A stretch of 64,000 nt of DNA from NCBI RefSeq assembly GCF_004352915.1, contig NZ_SJSY01000062.1, forward strand, positions 1-64,000, read 5' to 3'. The notes below the pieces were generated by a model, which was not told where the DNA came from, did not search any database, and saw nothing but the letters and a program-made list of their open reading frames with translations. The DNA comes from Flavobacterium zhairuonense (GTDB lineage: Bacteria > Bacteroidota > Bacteroidia > Flavobacteriales > Flavobacteriaceae). How positions within the stretch are numbered: the stretch's first letter is position 1; each line of letters starts with the position of its first letter. This document shows, piece by piece, positions 55,195 to 62,599 of this stretch. The position numbers and the translations under genes were made by a program.

Positions 55195-56082
55195 ATGAAA
55201 CTCACCAAACCAAGATTAGCCCTAATCTGCGGTATACTCTGCATTTCGATTTTTCCTATATTGGTCAAATTACGATTAACACCAGGATTAATTTCGGCTT
55301 TTTACCGAATGTTTTTCGCTGTTCTTTTGCTTTTGCCCTATACAATTCTGAGCAAAAATTTCAAACTGCCAAGTCTAAAATTTACGCTTTTGGCAATGCT
55401 TTGTGGTGTTTTATTTTCGTCAGATGTTGCGGTTTGGAATATTGCTATTCAGGAATCCAGCGCAACTCAGGCTTCTTTGTTGACTAATTTATCTCCGGTT
55501 TGGGTTGGCGTTGGTTCATTTTTCTTTTTGAAAGCAAAACCTGCAACGAATTTTTGGATCGGGACATTGGTCGCTTTATTCGGAATGGTCACTTTAGTTG
55601 GTTTTGAGTTTTTTATCGATTTAAACTTTGATAAAGCATTTCTTTTTGCTGTTTTATCTGGCATTTTATATTCCATTTATCTTTTGGTTAGCAAAAATGT
55701 ACTTTCACAGGTAGATGTTTTGTCGTTTATGACAATTAGTTTATCGGCTTCAAGTATCTATCTCGGAATTTTATGTTATTCATTAAACGAACCTTTTACA
55801 GGATTTTCAAATACAGGTTGGTTTGTGCTGGTTTTGCAGGCAGTCATTTGTCAATTGTGTGCGTGGCTTTCGATAAGTTATGCGACACAGCATATGCGTG
55901 CGACCAGAGTTTCCTTAAGTTTACTGAGTCAGGCGGTAATTACATCTATTTTAGCTTGGTTGTTTTTGGAAGAAAAAATAACTTTACAAATGATTTTCGG
56001 TGGCATCATATTGCTTTTCGGAATTCGAATTACTTTTTACGATAAAACAATTTCTTTAAAAAGGCTTTTTTCTAATAATTAA
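55195..56082 (+). CDS. EamA/DMT-family transporter
   Basis: 295 residues with about ten hydrophobic helices in two EamA halves (about 5-135 and 148-285), for example LALICGILCISIFPILVKLR and the conserved SSATQASLLTNLSPVWVGVG. Drug/metabolite exporters of this type carry small metabolites or amino acids outward; the substrate cannot be told. Confidence 0.9.
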   Translation: MKLTKPRLALICGILCISIFPILVKLRLTPGLISAFYRMFFAVLLLLPYTILSKNFKLPSLKFTLLAMLCGVLFSSDVAVWNIAIQESSATQASLLTNLSPVWVGVGSFFFLKAKPATNFWIGTLVALFGMVTLVGFEFFIDLNFDKAFLFAVLSGILYSIYLLVSKNVLSQVDVLSFMTISLSASSIYLGILCYSLNEPFTGFSNTGWFVLVLQAVICQLCAWLSISYATQHMRATRVSLSLLSQAVITSILAWLFLEEKITLQMIFGGIILLFGIRITFYDKTISLKRLFSNN

Positions 56083-56086
56083 AATT

Positions 56087-56160
56087 TCTCTCGCAGATTT
56101 GGCAGATTGAGCAGATAAACATTATTCTAATCCTTTCAATCTGTGGCAAAGACCTGCAAC
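56087..56160. repeat. CGCAGATTTGGCAGATT-type intergenic repeat
   Basis: Near-repeats of GCAGATT (CGCAGATTTGGCAGATTGAGCAGAT), followed by the rough complement AATCTGTGGC. It lies between two co-directional genes. Confidence 0.5.
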
Positions 56161-56192
56161 AAAGAAAACCTAAAACTTCAAACAAAAACATT

Positions 56193-56900
56193 ATGTTACA
56201 TAAAACTAAAATTCCAAATTTAAAAGTAATCGCATTTGATGCTGATGATACTTTATTTGTAAATGAACCTTATTTTCAAGAAACTGAACATAAATTTTGT
56301 GCTTTGATGGAAGATTATCTTTCACATCAAGGCATTTCGCAGGAATTATTCAAAATTGAAATTGCAAATCTGCCTTTATACGGTTACGGAATCAAAGGTT
56401 ACATTCTTTCTATGATTGAAGCCGCGATGAACATTTCAAACAATACCATTCCGATTGCAGTAATTGAAAAAATCATTCAATATGGAAAAGAATTATTGGA
56501 AAAACCAATCGAACTTTTAGACGGAATCGAAGAAACACTTGAAGCTTTAAAAGGCAAATACAAACTGGTTGTTGCCACAAAAGGCGATTTAAAAGACCAA
56601 CATAGCAAATTGCATCGTTCTGGTTTAGGGCATTATTTTCATCATATTGAAGTAATGTCAGACAAACAAGAAATTGATTATCAAAAACTGCTTGGTCGTT
56701 TGGATATTCAGGCACATGAATTTTTGATGATCGGAAATTCACTAAAATCAGATGTTTTGCCAGTTTTAGGAATCGGTGGCTATGCGGTCCACATTCCGTT
56801 TCATACGACTTGGGAACACGAAAAAATTAATCATACTATCGAGCACGAGCATTTTAGTTCTTTTGAAACGATTGCAGAAGTGCTTCCGAATTTATTATAA
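56193..56900 (+). CDS. HAD-superfamily hydrolase
   Basis: 235 residues of a phosphatase-type HAD enzyme. Motif I is FDADDTLF with nucleophile Asp16 and acid Asp18. A helical cap follows (about 30-105), then motif II (VVATKG), and motif III/IV appear as Lys and GNSLKSDVLPVLGIG. The substrate is not apparent. The stop codon shares one base with the next start (TAATG), so it is translated together with the CAT-type acetyltransferase. Confidence 0.9.
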   Translation: MLHKTKIPNLKVIAFDADDTLFVNEPYFQETEHKFCALMEDYLSHQGISQELFKIEIANLPLYGYGIKGYILSMIEAAMNISNNTIPIAVIEKIIQYGKELLEKPIELLDGIEETLEALKGKYKLVVATKGDLKDQHSKLHRSGLGHYFHHIEVMSDKQEIDYQKLLGRLDIQAHEFLMIGNSLKSDVLPVLGIGGYAVHIPFHTTWEHEKINHTIEHEHFSSFETIAEVLPNLL

Positions 56901-57529
56901 TGAAAACACTTTTAGACTTAGAAAATTGGAACAGAAAAGAGCATTTTGCCCATTTCAAACAGATGGAAGAACCATTTTTTGGTGCCACTGTAGAAATTGA
57001 CTGCACAAAAGCTTATCAATCTGCAAAAGCACTCAAAACTTCTTTTTTCATTTATTATCTTCATAAAACATTAGTTGCGGTAAATTCGATTGAAAATTTT
57101 AAATACAGAATCTCAGGCGACAACATATACATCAACGATCGAATTGATGCATCGGCAACAATTGGCCGTGAAGACGGAACTTTTGGATTTTCTTTAATTG
57201 AATATAATTCTGATTTCAAAATCTTCGAAAAAAATGCTTTAGCAGAAATCGAACGAATTCAAAACACAACCGGACTTTTCACAAGAGAATTCAATGATGA
57301 TAATTTAATTCATTTCTCGGCAATTCCCTGGTTGAACTTTACTTCACTAACACATGCTAGAAGTTTTACTTTTCCAGACAGCTGTCCAAAAGTTTCTTTT
57401 GGTAAAATGATGGTTTCTGAAACAGGAAGAAGAACGATTTCAATGGCCGTATATGTTCATCATGGATTGATGGATGGTTTGCATATGGGAAAATTTGTAG
57501 ATTTCTTTCAGGAATTGATGAATGAATAA
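56900..57529 (+). CDS. Chloramphenicol-acetyltransferase-like protein
   Basis: 209 residues matching the trimeric CAT family throughout: RKEHFAHFKQMEEPFFGATV at the start, FKYRISGDNIYINDRIDAS, and the catalytic HHGLMDG motif at 187-193 (His188 as the general base). Length equals that of classical CAT (about 215). Homologues in Bacteroidota chromosomes are often annotated this way without proven resistance, and its coupling to a HAD hydrolase suggests a metabolic job. Drug acetylation is possible but not shown. Confidence 0.85.
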   Translation: MKTLLDLENWNRKEHFAHFKQMEEPFFGATVEIDCTKAYQSAKALKTSFFIYYLHKTLVAVNSIENFKYRISGDNIYINDRIDASATIGREDGTFGFSLIEYNSDFKIFEKNALAEIERIQNTTGLFTREFNDDNLIHFSAIPWLNFTSLTHARSFTFPDSCPKVSFGKMMVSETGRRTISMAVYVHHGLMDGLHMGKFVDFFQELMNE

Positions 57530-57636
57530 TACCTATTTTTCGATTAACCTTATAATGTTATAATTTTGACTTTTTCTGGACGATAATTCCTACAATACAT
57601 TGTTTTTTTGGGGCAAATTTAAAATCTCAAATAACA

Positions 57637-58770
57637 ATGAAAAAAATTGTAATTACTCTGGCATTTGCATTGAGCATTATGCGCATAAGTGCACAAACAG
57701 AAACGAAAGCGGCAGATAATTTTAACAAATGGTCTATAGAACTTGACGGCGGTTTTAACAAAGCTCAACGTCCATTCACTTCAAGCAACTATTATAGCTC
57801 AAGAATCAGTCCATTTACAGCTGATTTAGGAGTGAGATACATGTTGAATAATAAGTTTGGTTTAAAAGCTGATTTTGGATACAATAGCTTGACAGAACAG
57901 AAAAACAGTTCTTTACCTTTTGATTCAAAATACTACAGAGTTGATCTGCAAGGTGTGGCAAACTTAGGGCGCATCATGAATTTTGAAACATGGACTAACA
58001 CATTTGGTTTATTGGCACATGCAGGTTTTGGAGTTGCTCAATTAGAAAACAAAGACTACAATGTTAAAGACAAAATTGGAAACGCAATTTTTGGCTTGAC
58101 AGGACAAGTAAGATTAACAGATCGTGTTGCTTTAACAGCAGATGCGACTACAATCTTAAATGCTTATCAAGATCGCACTTTTGATGGCGCTTCTGCAACA
58201 GGAAACAGAGGATTCTCAGGTTTACTTTTCAATGGAACTGTTGGTTTACAAGTTTATTTAGGAAAAAACACAAAACATGCTGACTGGGTCGTAACATCTA
58301 ACAATGCTGACATCGCTGCTTTAGAAAACAAAGTTGCAGGTCTTGAAGAGCAAATCAAAAAGACTCCAGAAAAACAAGTAATTGTAGAAAAACCGATTAA
58401 TAATGTTATCGCTGACAAAGATGTTGTTAAAGACATGATCAACGATAAATACTACAGTGTTTATTTTGATTTCAACAAATCAACTCCTATCGAAGCTTCA
58501 ACATCGGCAATTGATGTAATTTTGGCTTATTTAAGAAAAAATCCATCAGCGTCAATTGATGTTGTTGGTCATGCAGATCAAGTTGGAAGTTCTGAATACA
58601 ATGATAAGTTAGCAAATCTAAGAGCGACAAATGTTAAAACCATTTTAGAAAAAGCTGGCATTTCATCTTCAAGATTGAATGTTGTTTCTGAGGGAGCTGA
58701 CACTTCTATCCAAAAAGAATCTGAAGAAGCTAGAAGATTAGCAAGAAGAGTTACTTTCAGAGTAAAATAA
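57637..58770 (+). CDS. OmpA-family outer-membrane protein
   Basis: 377 residues: signal peptide (to about 20, MRISAQ), an eight-stranded beta-barrel at about 28-210 (SIELDGGFNKAQRPFTSSNY, VGLQVYLG), a linker with a short coiled coil (about 225-260), and a C-terminal OmpA domain (about 265-377; YSVYFDFNKSTPIE and VVGHADQVGSSEYN). It anchors the outer membrane to peptidoglycan and is likely abundant. A strong terminator follows. Confidence 0.95.
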   Translation: MKKIVITLAFALSIMRISAQTETKAADNFNKWSIELDGGFNKAQRPFTSSNYYSSRISPFTADLGVRYMLNNKFGLKADFGYNSLTEQKNSSLPFDSKYYRVDLQGVANLGRIMNFETWTNTFGLLAHAGFGVAQLENKDYNVKDKIGNAIFGLTGQVRLTDRVALTADATTILNAYQDRTFDGASATGNRGFSGLLFNGTVGLQVYLGKNTKHADWVVTSNNADIAALENKVAGLEEQIKKTPEKQVIVEKPINNVIADKDVVKDMINDKYYSVYFDFNKSTPIEASTSAIDVILAYLRKNPSASIDVVGHADQVGSSEYNDKLANLRATNVKTILEKAGISSSRLNVVSEGADTSIQKESEEARRLARRVTFRVK

Positions 58771-58792
58771 TCTCTTTTATATTTCAAGAATG

Positions 58793-58825
58793 AAGCCCCG
58801 AAGAAATAACTTCGGGGCTTTTTTT
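58793..58825 (+). terminator. Terminator of the OmpA gene
   Basis: Perfect 11-base stem AAGCCCCGAAG/CTTCGGGGCTT with a 6-base loop and T7. Confidence 0.95.
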
Positions 58826-58896
58826 ATGATTCATAAAAAAACAAATCTCTAAAAACAGCCGCAAATTTTACACTGCAAAAAATCATTTTATTTCAT

Positions 58897-58904
58897 TAAT
58901 TTTG
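58897..58904 (+). promoter_or_regulatory. -7 box for the next exported protein gene
   Basis: TAATTTTG (TAnnTTTG), 23 bases before the start codon. Confidence 0.55.
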
Positions 58905-58927
58905 AAAATATATCCCACCAAATCCTA

Positions 58928-60364
58928 ATGAAAAAATCACTGCTTTTCTGCCTTTTGCTTTCACAATCAATATTGTTAAGCCAAACTATACTAAATTCTG
59001 CGGTTCTGAATTTGAATAAGCCCTCAGAAAATGGTCAGCTTATAAATGCCGAAAATGTCAAAACTCACGAAGTATTTGTCTTTGCTTCTGATAACAAAAC
59101 CATCAATATTTTAAAATACAACAAGTCAATGTTCCTTGCAAATCAATTCAAGGATACACTTCGTGCTGAACAAAAAAGAACTCTAATTGGCTATAGCTTT
59201 GGTGAAGATGGAAATCCAACGCTTTATTGGGGTTCCGAAAATCATAAAAATATCCGAATTATAAAATACAATCTGGAAACCAAAACATCAAATCCATTAA
59301 GTTTTGATTTTCCTGCAAATACCGGAAATGTTATCACTTCTTTCCAAAAGAACAATACATTTTATATCCTTTCCAAAGAAAAAGATCAGGACCATTTGCT
59401 TTTATTCGAATTCCGAAATGAAAAATGCGAGATAAAAATGTTCGATTTTGCTCCTTTTTCTTTTAAAAATGAAAAAGGACAAGGTGTCTCATTTAGTGCA
59501 TTGGTGCAATACCATTATCCTATCGAAAAAATTGAATCTGACGATTTTTCTTCTTTGGACAAAAGCGAAAACAAAAGCAAAATGTACATACAGGACGACG
59601 GCATTGTCCTAACATTTGATTACAATGCAAAACGCACTCAAGCGTTTCATTTAAATTTTGAAACCAATGCAATAACGGAAAAAATTTTTGATACTCCAGC
59701 GACGCAAACTCCATCGACAACAAATTCCTTTTTTCTCGAAAAAAAATTATATCAAATTAGCGCAAATAGCGACCAGCTGTTATTTAGCATAAAAGATTTT
59801 GATTCGGGCAAAAACCTTAAAAATGTTTCCGTTTCAAAAAATGACAGCATCACTTTTAAAAATTCACCAATGTTTTTGCAAATAAATGGCGAAAAACCAT
59901 TAAAGTTAAAAACTACAAGTAAATTTCTAAAACAGTTATCTACAGTAAATTCGGCACTTTCTGCATTCAAGAGCAAACGATATACTTTTATCACTTTTGG
60001 CGGATTTGCCGCTTATCAAACTCTTGGATTAAGTTATAACGGAATGGATTTTAATAATGTTCAAAATACCAGCAAAATGGTTTTCTTTGATGCCGCATTA
60101 AATTCTGATTCTGAGTTTGTAAACAACAGTCATTTAGAGCCTTTGGCAATTGACAATCTCAATTATTTTTTGAGCACGAGCAAAAATATTTCTTTGGTAA
60201 GCATTCTTAAAGTTCCTGATTTCTATATTTTAGGCTATTATGACAATGTTACAAAAAGCTATACCATGCGTAAGTTTACAGATGGTTTTATGGATCAAAA
60301 TCCGGGAAATCCAATCATGAACAAAGCCATGTTTTCAAAATCTCTGCCACCAACTAGAAATTAA
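58928..60364 (+). CDS. Exported protein of unknown function
   Basis: 478 residues with a signal peptide (to about 19, SILLSQ) and no recognised domain. The mature part is beta-rich with recurring strands (TLYWGSENHKNIRIIKYNLE, TFYILSKEKDQDHLLLFEF), reminiscent of a propeller or of repeated blades but without a clear repeat unit. It has its own -7 box and is probably periplasmic or surface-bound. Confidence 0.7.
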   Translation: MKKSLLFCLLLSQSILLSQTILNSAVLNLNKPSENGQLINAENVKTHEVFVFASDNKTINILKYNKSMFLANQFKDTLRAEQKRTLIGYSFGEDGNPTLYWGSENHKNIRIIKYNLETKTSNPLSFDFPANTGNVITSFQKNNTFYILSKEKDQDHLLLFEFRNEKCEIKMFDFAPFSFKNEKGQGVSFSALVQYHYPIEKIESDDFSSLDKSENKSKMYIQDDGIVLTFDYNAKRTQAFHLNFETNAITEKIFDTPATQTPSTTNSFFLEKKLYQISANSDQLLFSIKDFDSGKNLKNVSVSKNDSITFKNSPMFLQINGEKPLKLKTTSKFLKQLSTVNSALSAFKSKRYTFITFGGFAAYQTLGLSYNGMDFNNVQNTSKMVFFDAALNSDSEFVNNSHLEPLAIDNLNYFLSTSKNISLVSILKVPDFYILGYYDNVTKSYTMRKFTDGFMDQNPGNPIMNKAMFSKSLPPTRN

Positions 60365-60458
60365 TTTTATTGGGAATTAATCAAGATCTCTAATGTTTTA
60401 GCTGTTTCCCAAAAATGGAATGGATTATTTTCGTTAATTTTACAGAAAAGACATCATT

Positions 60459-60977
60459 ATGCTATCAAAAAATATTGAAACAGCTTTAAACAAGCAAATT
60501 CGCATAGAAGCAGAATCTTCGCAAACTTATCTTTCTATGGCTTGTTGGGCTGAAGTACACGGATTAGAGGGAATCGCTCAATTTATGTACACACAGTCAG
60601 ATGAAGAGCGTGCACACATGCTTAAATTAGTTAAGTATGTAAACGAACGCGGAGGTCACGCTCATGTTACCGATCTAAAAGCACCTAAAACAAGTTATTC
60701 TACTTTTAAGGAAATGTTTGAGGAGCTTTATAACCACGAACTTTTTGTTTCGAAATCTATCAACGAATTAGTACATATAACTTTTGAAGAAAAAGATTAT
60801 GCAACACATAATTTCCTACAATGGTATGTATCTGAACAAATCGAAGAAGAGGCTACAGCAAAATCAATTCTAGACAAAATCAACTTAATTGGTGATGATA
60901 AAGGCGGACTTTACTTGTTCGACCGTGATATTCAGCAATTAACAGTTACAAGCTCTATTGCTATCAATCCAAAATAA
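60459..60977 (+). CDS. Ferritin (non-heme)
   Basis: Iron-storage protein, 172 residues, forming a 24-subunit shell. The ferroxidase ligands are in place: Glu17 in IEAESSQTYLSM, Glu50 and His53 in SDEERAHML, Glu94 in YNHELFVSKS, and the Gln in QWYVSEQIEEE. Length and sequence fit bacterial FtnA. The Lys/Cys-rich miniprotein gene follows after 85 bases with its own promoter. Confidence 0.96.
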   Translation: MLSKNIETALNKQIRIEAESSQTYLSMACWAEVHGLEGIAQFMYTQSDEERAHMLKLVKYVNERGGHAHVTDLKAPKTSYSTFKEMFEELYNHELFVSKSINELVHITFEEKDYATHNFLQWYVSEQIEEEATAKSILDKINLIGDDKGGLYLFDRDIQQLTVTSSIAINPK

Positions 60978-61025
60978 AAAAAAGTTAAAGTTTATTTAGA
61001 ATATTTAAAAATAACTTTTTTGGTT

Positions 61026-61033
61026 TATATTTG
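61026..61033 (+). promoter_or_regulatory. -7 box for the Lys/Cys-rich miniprotein
   Basis: TATATTTG, an exact match, 29 bases before the TTG start. Confidence 0.55.
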
Positions 61034-61062
61034 CTCTGTTTTTAATAATATAGAGGGAAATT

Positions 61063-61248
61063 TTGAGCAAGAAAGAAAAAGACAAGGACAAGAAAAAGGA
61101 TAAAAAGAAAAAGAAAAACGCTGTTATCCTTGATAAAATTAAGAAGATTGAAAACTGTAAATCTTCTTGCTGCGAGAAATATAAAAAAAGCGAAAAGAAG
61201 CGTTGCTCACGCTGTCCTATGTTTGATTTATTCAAAAAAACGGCTTAA
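61063..61248 (+). CDS. Lysine-rich miniprotein with conserved-looking cysteines
   Basis: 61 residues. The first 18 are almost all Lys and Asp/Glu (KKEKDKDKKKDKKKKK). A helix and a Cys cluster follow: CKSSCCEKYKK then CSRCPMFDLF, five Cys in all, spaced like a small metal site (C-x3-CC ... C-x2-C). No ATG lies in frame; the TTG start has an AGAGGGAAA stretch a few bases upstream that may help initiation. A -7 box before it and a terminator after it support a real gene. I do not know the family. Confidence 0.7.
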   Translation: MSKKEKDKDKKKDKKKKKNAVILDKIKKIENCKSSCCEKYKKSEKKRCSRCPMFDLFKKTA

Positions 61249-61259
61249 CGATATAAACA

Positions 61260-61290
61260 AAACCCATCAGATTTCTCTGGTGGGTTTTTT
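61260..61290 (+). terminator. Terminator of the miniprotein gene
   Basis: Twelve-base stem AAACCCATCAGA/TCTGGTGGGTTT with one mismatch and a 4-base loop, followed by TTT. Confidence 0.8.
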
Positions 61291-61329
61291 AGTTTTAAAT
61301 TGCATCCTCTTTTGATTTTAAATTCAACT

Positions 61330-62022
61330 ATGGAAAACAACGTCACAATTCCGAAATCAAGTCTTGATTTTTTGGTTCAACTTAAAGAAAACAACAACAA
61401 GCCTTGGTTTGAAGCCAATAAAGCACAATATTTAATCGAACTCAATCATATTGAAACTTTTGCAGGCGCTTTGCTAAAAGAATTATCCAAGACTGATGTT
61501 TTAGAAAATGCTTCGGGCAAAAAAAGTGTTTATCGAATATATAGAGATATTCGGTTTTCAAAAGACAAAACACCTTTCAAAACTTTTTGGGGAGGAAGCT
61601 ATACGCGTGCAACTGCGGCGCGCCGTGGCGGTTATTATTTTCATCTTGAGAAAGGAAATACTTTTTTCGCAGGTGGTTTTTGGGGGCCAAATGCTCAAGA
61701 TTTGAAACGAATTAGAACAGAATTTGCGCAAGATCCTGAAACTTTTCAGGAAATATTGAATTCAAAATCTTTCGTCAGCAACTTCGGAACTTTACAAGGC
61801 GAACAACTCAAAACAAAGCCAAAAGATTTCGACATAAACCATCCGGCCATTGATTTACTTCGTTTCAAACAATTTCTGGTTATAAAACGATTTTCAGACG
61901 AAGAAGTTTTGAGTCCAAATTTTCTAGAATTGGCTTTAGATGCTTTTAAAAATATGCGTCCTTTTTTTGATTATATGAGTGAAGTACTGACCACAGATGC
62001 AAACGGAGTTTCTGTTTTATAA
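61330..62022 (+). CDS. DUF2461 family protein
   Basis: 230 residues of a widespread family of unknown function: LDFLVQLKENNNKPWFEANK at the start, VYRIYRDIRFSKDKTPFKT in the middle and a YYFHLEKGNTFFAGGFWGP strand region. A start ten codons upstream lies in the preceding terminator and was rejected. It is the only gene of its transcript, convergent with ssb. Confidence 0.93.
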   Translation: MENNVTIPKSSLDFLVQLKENNNKPWFEANKAQYLIELNHIETFAGALLKELSKTDVLENASGKKSVYRIYRDIRFSKDKTPFKTFWGGSYTRATAARRGGYYFHLEKGNTFFAGGFWGPNAQDLKRIRTEFAQDPETFQEILNSKSFVSNFGTLQGEQLKTKPKDFDINHPAIDLLRFKQFLVIKRFSDEEVLSPNFLELALDAFKNMRPFFDYMSEVLTTDANGVSVL

Positions 62023-62039
62023 ATATGTTCACGAGAATT

Positions 62040-62072
62040 AAACCCGACAGGTTTCAAAAACCTGCCGGGTTT
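62040..62072. terminator. Bidirectional terminator
   Basis: Fifteen-base stem AAACCCGACAGGTTT/AAACCTGCCGGGTTT with one mismatch and a 3-base loop between convergent genes. Confidence 0.9.
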
Positions 62073-62093
62073 TGTTGCTTTTTATTAATTTGG

Positions 62094-62426
62094 TTATTTA
62101 CTGAGTAATAAAATATCGTTTACAACGACTTCTGTAACATATCTTTTCTCTCCGTTTTTGTCGTCATAACTTCTGTGCGTTAACTTTCCTTCCACAGCAA
62201 CCTCTTTGCCTTTTACTACATATTTTTCAATAATTTCGGCAACTTTTCCCCAAGCGGTCACACGATGCCATTCCGTCTGCTGTACTCTCTCGCCTTTTTC
62301 GTTTTTGTAATAATCATTTGTCGCAATGGTCAAATGTGCAAGCTTTTTACCGGTTTCTAATGTTTTAATCTCTGGATCATTTCCTACATTACCAATTAAT
62401 TGTACTCTGTTTTTCATTTCATTCAT
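62094..62426 (-). CDS. ssb: Single-stranded DNA-binding protein, short tail-less form
   Basis: 110 residues forming one OB fold: NRVQLIGNVGNDPEIKTLET, TEWHRVTAWGKVAEIIEKYV and a YVTEVVVNDILLLSK end. It lacks the flexible linker and the acidic tip (DDDIPF type) through which housekeeping SSB recruits repair and replication partners, so it is probably an accessory SSB. An alternative start three codons in (KNRVQ) is equally good. It is divergent from the GNAT-nitrilase gene. Confidence 0.92.
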   Translation of the reverse strand: MNEMKNRVQLIGNVGNDPEIKTLETGKKLAHLTIATNDYYKNEKGERVQQTEWHRVTAWGKVAEIIEKYVVKGKEVAVEGKLTHRSYDDKNGEKRYVTEVVVNDILLLSK

Positions 62427-62510
62427 GGCGTATATTGTTTTAATTTTTTATATCTGAATCTGTTTCTCAAATTCAACGATGCAAAGATGTATCGGCTTTC
62501 AAAATTTATC

Positions 62511-62583
62511 CGGTTGCAAACTATTTACTTTCGGTTGTAACTATTTGTAAGCGTTTGTAAATGGAAATATTTTTGTATATTTG
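62511..62583 (+). promoter_or_regulatory. Promoter with triple TTGTAA repeat for the GNAT-nitrilase gene
   Basis: -33 TTTG at 62554-62557, then 18 bases and TATATTTG at 62576-62583, matching the Bacteroidota consensus. Over and upstream of the -33 box, TTGTAA occurs three times at exact 10-base steps (62535, 62545 and 62555). A direct repeat of CGGTTG(C/T)AA-type sequence starts at 62511 and 62532. The phasing suggests a DNA-binding operator. Confidence 0.7.
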
Positions 62584-62599
62584 AGATAAATCCTACGAT

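Noticed and set aside
56900..57529. Acquired chloramphenicol resistance gene
   Set aside because: No mobile element or composition shift surrounds it, and it is translationally coupled to a chromosomal-type HAD gene.
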